Source: a virus. From it: a stretch of 20,056 bases of DNA. Each line of letters begins with the position of its first letter. Within the stretch, counting starts at the first letter, position 1. Below, one piece after another: positions 15,401 through 20,056 of the stretch. The position numbers and the translations under genes were made by a program. Location of the stretch: positions 1-20,056 of the IMG/VR virus record IMGVR_UViG_3300007072_000054; one strand, given 5' to 3'. The notes below the pieces were generated by a model that was not told where the DNA came from, ran no database searches, and saw only the letters and a list, made by a program, of their open reading frames with translations.

Positions 15401-15673
15401 CCCTAGACCGTTCAGGTGAAACTCATACCACTTGTTCCGAAAGACGGCCGGACGACCGCAGACGTTCACGGCGAGCGGCGTGTCGATCTCCCTCGGAAGG
15501 GTGAGGAAGCACCCGTCGCTCGTCGTGCAGATGTCCGCATAACCGAGGATGCCATCGACCTCGGCCTTGTTGGCAAGGACGGTGACGGCGTCCGAGAGAC
15601 GCTCGAGGACTGTTTCCTCATCACACCTCCCGAGTACCTTCCGGGCTTCCGGCATGATCTCGCTTACAAGCAT
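12473..15673 (-). CDS. neck/adaptor-like structural protein with a seven-unit repeat array
   Basis: This 1066-residue protein has an N-terminal part (1-192, including a helical start MLVSEIMPEARKVL and the block PLAVNVCGRPAVFRNKWYEF), a central repeat array (193-918) and a C-terminal part (919-1066) with NDFIPISNKMAIIMMLKALEHF (995-1016), reminiscent of phage adaptor proteins where long helices contact the portal. It sits directly before the nozzle gene, as T7 gene 11 does. The repeats resemble those annotated in phages as FCCH domains, with the pattern GD, G(T/E)LPxPL, GTxYY. They appear to split an adaptor fold and would decorate the neck or bind host glycans. I chose the ATG at 15673 because the longer frame to 15853 overlaps the upstream gene. 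Confidence 0.7.
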   Translation of the reverse strand: MLVSEIMPEARKVLGRCDEETVLERLSDAVTVLANKAEVDGILGYADICTTSDGCFLTLPREIDTPLAVNVCGRPAVFRNKWYEFHLNGLGTGSMVPWAWDDTGWWPVFMDIINPAELIAVAASQTDLGRILRVFGWDDANQWIRTQEPDGTWRDGFIVPVNVVGDFPGGIIAPAGVREFRRIFSQIPSTEWDSPADHSFATGQAADLTLVAGTLPEPFQQITYYIRRTSARSVNLYLTREDALADRNAIIIASNPTGCTININDSRDVAVETQIQTATPHHMINGSLVRFTAGTMPAPLVSGTTYYVNTLDANGDQDATHFRVYRTQDEALADVNAINCTDAGAAVVAHTTLPCYPITTEVTATNHNLINGDAVTVQNNGGELPAPLQSGVTYYAHVINSNTITLHLTYSAASAGTDPIVLTTAGSGTNLIVKRIAASVVLGTKNNVAAAGHNLSAGDYVLFETTGILPDPLTDGTIYQAQAPSSLSTFTLCYLSYLVAGTSQYQRAASVVTMTTTTAHGYTTGDVVDIEGCTADASFNASQVTITVTGPNTFTYPQALPNAGPFVDAGGTITRGRVNITTAGTGQLYLVISRSFTIGFTSQVSADASALATADPFTFDTDGTLPSCDPTINTATTYYLRVIDGSTIEVFDTPANALDAAVRQTLNRSRAAGIATITTTAAHGLLTGDYVDVRNMTDSTFNTERVQITVTGPTTFTYSNPGAVVGVTADANGQVRRSNIKFLALGAGQLYLAFSRSATVVPRSSLLIPESASYLLENAVVQFTTTGTLPSPLALATDYKIDVQSGRLVVYTLAGTQVVLANIGAGTHSMIIQSDFTAVLNTSVEVVSNNYQTGDGVEVLSDGTPPTPLVAGTTYYIRRIGNDEVELYATAAQALAAPNVAGRIILTTSGDGTHYFRQLLDPFLVKKIERVEKELSDSFIDLYAWDTGRTTALTLIGHYYFDETAPSYRRIKVGKPCAWVRVRYRKRTFKFLSENDFIPISNKMAIIMMLKALEHFRADHKDQGTACEEKAVQWLLEEQLARTGPESRGIQVNNDIYMNTTRQYIT
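13466..13666 (-). repeat. nested module, copy 2, inside the fifth repeat
   Basis: Protein residues 670-736 contain TTTAAHGLLTGDYVDVRN, then FN and VQITVTGPTTFTY. It matches copy 1 in order and length and is followed by the same kind of closing strand (FLALGAGQLYLAFS). The shared architecture points to duplication of a whole compound unit. Confidence 0.65.
13946..14152 (-). repeat. nested module, copy 1, inside the fourth repeat
   Basis: Protein residues 508-576 contain the pattern TTTAHGYTTGDVVDIEG, then FN and VTITVTGPNTFTY. It interrupts the fourth FCCH-like unit before its closing strands (GRVNITTAGTGQLYLVIS). The same module, at the same place, is found in the fifth unit. Confidence 0.65.
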
Positions 15674-15693
15674 GATTGCGTTTTTAACCTCCC
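15674..15693 (-). promoter_or_regulatory. ribosome binding site of the neck-like gene
   Basis: GGGAGG (complement of 15688-15693) lies about 14 bases before the ATG at 15673 and just upstream of the TAA stop of the preceding gene (15684-15686). The spacing is long, but it is the best site available and supports the start at 15673 over the longer frame beginning at 15853. Confidence 0.45.
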
Positions 15694-15995
15694 ATATACT
15701 TCGGTTCCATGCGTTCGATCTCGGCAACCATCTCCTGGTCAGCTGTTGTTCTCCCGACCAGAGGAGCCCGCGCAGATCGTTGGATCTCGCCAACGGCCTG
15801 GTCTGCCTTGGCGACCGCGCCTCCGACCTCCATCGCTCCGACCAAGGTGTCAAGAAGGGACAAGAGCGCGTCGTACTGCGATCGCGGCAGATTGATGGTG
15901 ATCATGTCAGCCTGCCTGACCGTCCGGGCCTCTGGTAGTCCGGGGGCTTGCTGCAAGCCTCCCCCGGCAGGCATCATTGGGATTCCGTTTGGCAT
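15684..15995 (-). CDS. small hypothetical phage protein
   Basis: This 103-residue protein begins with a Pro/Gly/Met-rich segment and continues with a strand (MITINLP, 31-37) and two helices (SQYDALLSLLDTLVGAMEVG and AVAKADQAVGEIQRSA). There is no signal peptide or clear membrane segment. GAGGAG precedes the ATG by about eight bases, and the upstream stop is five bases away. It lies just before the neck-like gene in a tight operon, so a small virion or assembly role is plausible. I do not recognise its family. Confidence 0.6.
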   Translation of the reverse strand: MPNGIPMMPAGGGLQQAPGLPEARTVRQADMITINLPRSQYDALLSLLDTLVGAMEVGGAVAKADQAVGEIQRSARAPLVGRTTADQEMVAEIERMEPKYMGG

Positions 15996-16000
15996 GGATG

Positions 16001-16423
16001 TTACTCCTCTTCTTCGGTTGACTGTTTGCGTCCGAGCCGTTTCTTCCCGATCTGACGCCGGAACTCAGCTTCAATAGCATCAATCCCGGATGAGATTTGG
16101 TCCTCGTCAGATTCTTCCTGATCTGACATTTTCTTTTCTTCCAAATCGGATGATGTTCCAGGAATGTCTGCTTCGTAAAGTTCGATTGAACAGTCGAATT
16201 TTATTCCTTCCTGTGTATTACTTTTCGTCAGTCGAACAACCTTCCCGCGAAGGGTCACATCATCACCAAGTTTCAGATCAGCAAGTTGTTTATCCTGATC
16301 TCCATCAATGTAAACATGAGGATAGAACTTGTTATCTGTTTTTTCTCGCTCAGTCTGCGGTTCTGGCTGGAATGATCCTGCTTTATTCTTTTCGATTGTT
16401 TCTCCGAGTTTTACGGTTTTCAT
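16001..16423 (-). CDS. small beta-domain protein with acidic tail
   Basis: This 140-residue protein has a beta-rich core (about residues 30-85: FYPHVYIDGDQ, LKLGDDVTLRGKVVRLTKS, IKFDCSIELYEAD) and a charged tail with an acidic stretch and a basic patch (RRQIGKKRLGRKQ). The core pattern, with a FYPxxYIDxxQ strand followed by LGDxVTLRGKV, is reminiscent of small phage proteins found near capsid genes and might form an OB-like or stabilising domain. This is a resemblance only. GC content is lower than its neighbours (about 45-47% in 16201-16260 and 16321-16380 by hand count). AAGGA lies before the start with a short spacer. Confidence 0.65.
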   Translation of the reverse strand: MKTVKLGETIEKNKAGSFQPEPQTEREKTDNKFYPHVYIDGDQDKQLADLKLGDDVTLRGKVVRLTKSNTQEGIKFDCSIELYEADIPGTSSDLEEKKMSDQEESDEDQISSGIDAIEAEFRRQIGKKRLGRKQSTEEEE

Positions 16424-16437
16424 GTGTTTTCCTTATG

Positions 16438-17055
16438 TTAGTTGACTATCCCGCGAAGGATCTGGATGTTTAAGAGGTTTGCGCGGACGGCTATCGCGAC
16501 GGGCTTGCTGACATGGCCGATGGTGGTTGGCTCGGTCGTCGTGAGGGCTCCTGCTGTCACCGGGTCAAGCCAGTACCGCTGCCCGGGAACGAGGCCCGCG
16601 AGTCCATCGAACCAGCCACCACAAGCGATGGTGAACGTGTTCGGGTTGATGACAGCCTTGACCAGGCCGACGACCTCGCTTGTCGCGGCGGCATCGGCGC
16701 GTGCTAGGGCGAACTGCGTCCCGTCGTGGTAAATTGCTTGACCGACCGTGAACCCGTGCAGGGCCTGCGTAAACTGCGGTTCGCTCGATGCCGGGACACT
16801 GGATGCGAGGTACTCGTAGAGCCGGATCATGTAGCACAGGAGCCCCTCGTCCGCGTTCCTCGGGAGGGCCGGGATTCCCTGATCGTATGGAGAGCAGAGC
16901 CCTGTCCAGACCGCCCGCCCGTTGACAATGGTCCGGGTGAAGTTCCCGAACATCTGGAATATGAGGTTCTCGATCATCGAAGCGACGCTCTCGTCGTCGA
17001 TATTCGGGCAGCACGGATTCCTTTCGCAGCAGTCGTTGTTCCCACACTCGCTCAT
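16438..17055 (-). CDS. Cys-rich appendage-like structural protein
   Basis: This 205-residue protein starts with a Cys-rich segment (Cys4, 9, 10, 15, 16) that could bind metal or form disulfides. The middle is helical (DDESVASMIENLIFQMFGNF, 20-39). The C-terminal half (about 98-205) is a beta domain with HGFTVGQAIYHDGTQFALA, a Gly-rich turn GLVPGQRYWLDP, and a Ser-Lys-Pro turn before the last strands. This pattern is common in phage fiber or tail appendage proteins (PGQxYYLDPxxxGxLT). The start overlaps the stop of the upstream gene (ATGA), and GGGAGGTGA gives a strong ribosome site. Its place next to the tailspike supports an accessory role at the tail or capsid surface. Confidence 0.6.
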   Translation of the reverse strand: MSECGNNDCCERNPCCPNIDDESVASMIENLIFQMFGNFTRTIVNGRAVWTGLCSPYDQGIPALPRNADEGLLCYMIRLYEYLASSVPASSEPQFTQALHGFTVGQAIYHDGTQFALARADAAATSEVVGLVKAVINPNTFTIACGGWFDGLAGLVPGQRYWLDPVTAGALTTTEPTTIGHVSKPVAIAVRANLLNIQILRGIVN

Positions 17056-17375
17056 GGTTCACCTCCCGGAAGAGGCGGCAGCCATGTGTCAGTCAAGTCG
17101 TTGAACCTGAGTGGCTCCTTTTCGTTGATCGCCGCGCCGGTCCGCTTGTGCCAGCAGATGCCGACGACGCTCTGTTCGGCTCCCTCGACTGCGCGGCTCG
17201 CCTCGATGGACACGACCTCGCGGGTCGCCCCGAGCAGCCCCTCGATGGCGGATTGAAGCGTTGGCAACCAAGCAAGCATCGCCTGGTCGCTTGCAGGCTG
17301 GTCGGTCTCCTTCTGTTTGCCTGGGGTGTAAACCCGCCAGACATCAGGCATGATTCTGTAGTAACACTGGATCAT
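17052..17375 (-). CDS. small hypothetical protein between tailspike and appendage genes
   Basis: This 107-residue protein shows no signal peptide or membrane segment. A helix (SDQAMLAWLPTLQSAIEGLLGATREVV) is followed by a beta region (SVVGICWHKRTGAAI) and a Pro-rich end. Its start overlaps the tailspike stop codon and its stop overlaps the next start, both as ATGA, so it is probably translationally coupled on both sides. A second ATG at residue 9 (17351) is possible; neither has a clear ribosome site. A fiber assembly factor is conceivable from position, but I see no motif for it. Confidence 0.6.
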   Translation of the reverse strand: MIQCYYRIMPDVWRVYTPGKQKETDQPASDQAMLAWLPTLQSAIEGLLGATREVVSIEASRAVEGAEQSVVGICWHKRTGAAINEKEPLRFNDLTDTWLPPLPGGEP

Positions 17376-19489
17376 AAAATGTTCGCATCTTGCACGTCAT
17401 TTGGTGCGGCGATAAGGTTGTTATATGTTGCGTGAGGCGCGTTGTTGTAACGGTTATGCGCTCCGATGGTGTTGACTGCCGGGGTTGCCCCAACTGTCCA
17501 TGTTCCAGACAGACCTCCGACGATGGTCGGCTGCACCGCAGCGCACGTTGCGAAGTGCCCGCTGTTCCCGACTTCAGGAATAGAATAGAAGCCGGCGATT
17601 GGAGGAGGTGACATGGTGAGCGTGGCGAAAATGTTTGCGAATGCCGCATCAAACGCAAAATCAATTTGCACCTGCGCCCCGACAGCGACAGTGCGCCAAT
17701 AGTAGGTAAGCTGGTCGGCTTTCCCGGAGACACTCAGCGTTCCAAGGAGGTTCCCAGGGTCGCCCGTCTTGACATAAGCGTAGTTGTGCGTGCCGGCAAA
17801 GAACGACTCACCTGTCCCGGCCCCGACGATCGTGCAGTTGAAGAAGCGCGTGCCTGCTGTTTTCATGACGACGGCTGGCTCGTTCCCGCCGGACGAGTTG
17901 ACGATGTAGGAGTTGTAGATGCGTCCGCGGCCGGACGGTGATCCCCATACGACGAAGTGCATATCACCGACGAAATGACAATCATGGAATATGCCAAGCA
18001 TCTCCGTCTGAAGTCTGTGTCCCGTTTCACTTGGCAGGACTTGGGCCATGTTCTGTCTGATGCAGAAGTTTCTGTAAGTGCCGTCGTAGATGCCGCCTGC
18101 CTCACCGCCTGCGCTGAGATTTTCAACATAACATCCGTTTTGAAAAACGTTGGATACCATTATTCCGGGAACGTAAATATCCGACAGGACTCCGCCAGAC
18201 ATTAAATTAACCGAACTAAAATCGGAGACTGCTCGACAGTTCCTGATGCAACCGGTAATCGTGGTGTTCCCCGGCGTCAACGGGCAATCGCTGACCTCGC
18301 CGGATATGGTTGACTGATATGAAATTGATGTTTGGCAATTCCAAACACGCCCGCTGACGGTGCATCTCGACACCTGCTCAGTGAAGGTGCCGACCCCCGA
18401 AAAGTCACTCCTCATTCTGCTGAAATAACCGCTCCCCGTGCATCCGAAGAAACAAACACCTCCGTCCAAGCTCGAGAGATCTTCATACCATCCAGAATAG
18501 ATGATCCCAACGCGGGCGCCCCATGAACCAAAATAATTCGGCGCGATGTAGTTGATGGCGCCCTGAAAGTGAACGTTGCGGATCTCCGTTAAAGGATAGT
18601 TCCCTGTTCCCGTTGGAACGTAAGCCGCTTTGTCAGAGCTTGAGAACGTGATGGCTCCCGTGTTATCGGTCGCGGCGATCGTCACGTTCTCGATGCGAAC
18701 ATCGTTGACGCTCTGCGTAACGGTCGAATAGGGTGCCTTGAGAACAGCATCAAGCCGGTTCGAGGATTCGCCAATGAGATCAACAAACTCCGTATCCAAC
18801 ACCAGTGCGCCAGTTGTCAACTCGTATGTGCCAGGCTGGATCAGAACAGTGACTCTGTTTTGGCGCGACTTGGCTGTTCCATTCGGAGACAGGTTCTTTG
18901 CTACGGCGTAGGCCGCAACCAAGTTCGTCCCGTTCTCGGTCGGAGTCGTCCCGCATCTCGGAACAACTTTGCTCATGGATTCGTTGATGAATGGCAGTTG
19001 CGCAGCTTGGAAAGTCAATGACGTTGTGCCAACTACAACGGGCGAGTTTGTCGTGAGAATCCATAGGCTGTCACGCTGGACTGTTCCTTCTGAAACGCCA
19101 ATGACGCTGGCCGGTTTGACGTTTTGTTCCGTGTTAAAGTCGAGCGCGCGTGTCCAAGCCCCGACTGATACCGTGTAAATGCCGTTTTCTGACTGGACGT
19201 TTTGGTTTTTAACGAGCACGCGGTCACCGACTGCGGTCGCCACGCCGTCGATGGTCAAAAGACCAGATAAACTGGCCAAGTTTGCTGTAGTTGCCACCCG
19301 AACGACAAGCATTCCAGACGTGCTGGATAGTGTCCACCCTGTGTTCCCGGTTCCTGACTGTTTGATCCAGAGCTGTCCAGCCCCGGCCGTCTGATCGCGG
19401 TACAGCGTGCCTGGCCCCCCAGAGACGACGCCTTCGGGCGAGCCGGTTCCTTTTCTGATTCCCGTGTCGATGGTGCTGTCAGTGCTCAT
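17372..19489 (-). CDS. tailspike / tail fiber with a parallel beta-helix
   Basis: This 705-residue protein has three recognisable parts. Residues 14-56 are a small module common in phage fibers (GSPEGVV, GTLYRD, QLWIKQSGTGNTGW). Residues 62-165 are a second fiber module (VATTANLA, TIDGV, VGDRVLVKNQ, NGIYTVS, AWTRALDF). From about 175 a pectate-lyase-like right-handed beta-helix begins, with NRVTVLIQPGTYEL (211-224), and continues to about 580. A beta-rich C-terminal domain completes it, probably for trimerisation. Such proteins bind and often degrade host surface polysaccharides. I count 13 Cys from residue 179 onward, many for an extracellular phage protein. AAGGTG lies five bases before the ATG, overlapping the stop of the lysin gene. 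Catalytic residues cannot be assigned by eye. Confidence 0.8.
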   Translation of the reverse strand: MSTDSTIDTGIRKGTGSPEGVVSGGPGTLYRDQTAGAGQLWIKQSGTGNTGWTLSSTSGMLVVRVATTANLASLSGLLTIDGVATAVGDRVLVKNQNVQSENGIYTVSVGAWTRALDFNTEQNVKPASVIGVSEGTVQRDSLWILTTNSPVVVGTTSLTFQAAQLPFINESMSKVVPRCGTTPTENGTNLVAAYAVAKNLSPNGTAKSRQNRVTVLIQPGTYELTTGALVLDTEFVDLIGESSNRLDAVLKAPYSTVTQSVNDVRIENVTIAATDNTGAITFSSSDKAAYVPTGTGNYPLTEIRNVHFQGAINYIAPNYFGSWGARVGIIYSGWYEDLSSLDGGVCFFGCTGSGYFSRMRSDFSGVGTFTEQVSRCTVSGRVWNCQTSISYQSTISGEVSDCPLTPGNTTITGCIRNCRAVSDFSSVNLMSGGVLSDIYVPGIMVSNVFQNGCYVENLSAGGEAGGIYDGTYRNFCIRQNMAQVLPSETGHRLQTEMLGIFHDCHFVGDMHFVVWGSPSGRGRIYNSYIVNSSGGNEPAVVMKTAGTRFFNCTIVGAGTGESFFAGTHNYAYVKTGDPGNLLGTLSVSGKADQLTYYWRTVAVGAQVQIDFAFDAAFANIFATLTMSPPPIAGFYSIPEVGNSGHFATCAAVQPTIVGGLSGTWTVGATPAVNTIGAHNRYNNAPHATYNNLIAAPNDVQDANIL

Positions 19490-19500
19490 GGTTTCACCTT
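19490..19500 (-). promoter_or_regulatory. ribosome binding site of the tailspike gene
   Basis: AAGGTG (complement of 19495-19500) lies five bases before the ATG at 19489. The TGA stop of the lysin gene (19494-19496) overlaps it, so the two genes are probably translated as a pair. Confidence 0.65.
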
Positions 19501-20024
19501 ATCCCATTCACATTATCCCAAAATCTCGAAACAGAATGGATTTGCCGGATTGGGCGTCGTTTTCTATAAACGCCATCCCCTTCACGGCTTCCGGCATCGT
19601 TCGTGTTACCTTCGACTGTGATGACCCACTTGCCGCCGCGCTCGAGGCGCTCGATCAACCCGACATGTGCGATTCGTTTTTTTGACGAGAACCAAACTCC
19701 AAACACGTCTCCACCTGTGGCTCGTCCTTTTTCGACAAGATTTCGCCTGAACCAATCCGGGCTGTATCCTGACCGAACAGCCTCAATGTCTGCCGCACGA
19801 TGCGCCCAATAGACGAAAGCGGCACACCAAGGCTCTCCCTTCCCAAGGCCCACCGAGCGCAGATAGTCTTCAACGCGCGGTCCGTCGTTTCGGCCCGTCG
19901 CCTCTCGGACTCCAACCTCGCCGAGCGCAACGCCAAGAAGCCTATCTCGAGCGGTTTCCGCCGCAGTTCTGGCATCTCTTCTTTCTGCTTCATGTTTGGG
20001 GTCTCCGTTCATCCCACCCGTCAT
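19494..20024 (-). CDS. CHAP / NlpC-P60-type cysteine peptidoglycan hydrolase (endolysin-like)
   Basis: This 176-residue protein cuts peptidoglycan peptide bonds or amide links. It has the sequence pattern of CHAP and related papain-like hydrolases: a helical lead-in (AAETARDRLLGVALGEVGVREATG), the catalytic Cys in EPWCAAFV (Cys67), the His in AHVGLIE (His120), and VEGNTN (Glu138 and Asn140) as the likely third residue. The GNDGP-type substrate loop (GRNDGPRVEDYL) precedes the Cys. No signal peptide or cell-wall-binding repeat is visible. The frame stays open up to the window edge, and no good ribosome site precedes the ATG at 20024, so the true start may lie beyond the window. It could be an endolysin or a virion-borne hydrolase used in entry; its pairing with the tailspike gene fits either. 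Confidence 0.75.
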   Translation of the reverse strand: MTGGMNGDPKHEAERRDARTAAETARDRLLGVALGEVGVREATGRNDGPRVEDYLRSVGLGKGEPWCAAFVYWAHRAADIEAVRSGYSPDWFRRNLVEKGRATGGDVFGVWFSSKKRIAHVGLIERLERGGKWVITVEGNTNDAGSREGDGVYRKRRPIRQIHSVSRFWDNVNGIR

Positions 20025-20056
20025 GGATGGAGCGCAAAAACAGATACAAAGAGCAA

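Noticed and set aside
15674-15853. 60-residue N-terminal extension of the neck-like protein
   Set aside because: It overlaps most of the small gene at 15684-15995 and is Arg/Trp/Ser-rich like an out-of-frame translation. The ATG at 15673 has a ribosome site and gives a sensible N-terminus.
1-20056. Diversity-generating retroelement acting on the tailspike or repeat protein
   Set aside because: No reverse transcriptase is encoded in the window, and I found no template-like near-repeat with adenine-specific differences. The parts could lie outside the window.

Overview
The window is a piece of a tailed bacteriophage genome or prophage, most likely with a short, podovirus-like tail. It is GC-rich overall and strongly one-stranded. 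The reasons for this reading are: a compact block of 14 minus-strand genes with almost no space between them; four ATGA stop/start overlaps (17372-17375, 17052-17055, 12473-12476, 10416-10419); good Shine-Dalgarno sites before many of the starts; and recognisable tail, ejection and lysis proteins. The host cannot be named from the sequence. Portal, terminase, major capsid and polymerase genes are not in the window.

Layout: at the left edge (2-439, plus strand) is the C-terminal part of a beta-class DNA methyltransferase, cut by the window edge. It converges on the minus-strand block across the only non-coding gap (440-603), which holds inverted repeats that can fold as a three-way junction. 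The minus-strand block is read from right to left: peptidoglycan hydrolase (19494-20024); beta-helix tailspike or fiber (17372-19489); a small unknown (17052-17375); a Cys-rich appendage-like protein (16438-17055); a small beta/acidic protein (16001-16423); a small unknown (15684-15995); a neck/adaptor-like protein carrying a seven-unit repeat array (12473-15673); a tail nozzle-like protein (10416-12476); a GNAT-like small protein (10000-10419); an ejection protein with a hydrophobic tail (9146-9994); two related coiled-coil proteins (8663-9124 and 8180-8653); a helical internal-protein candidate (6418-8175); and a giant 1934-residue protein (604-6408).

The order adaptor, nozzle, gp13-like, gp14-like, gp15-like, giant last protein matches phage T7 genes 11 to 16. 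By that synteny the proteins left of 10 kb are probably virion-internal proteins ejected into the host with the DNA. The giant protein is the most interesting object. It combines long Gly/Ala-rich segments, a metallopeptidase-like HDxxH site, conserved phage blocks and a C-terminal ADP-ribosyltransferase-like domain of the type found in polyvalent phage proteins. The ART-like domain contains an AT-rich insertion unlike the rest of the gene and is bracketed by repeated Phe-(Leu/Met)-Pro motifs. An enzyme cassette carried on an ejected virion protein would act in the cell at the very start of infection. This is an inference from context, not something the sequence proves.
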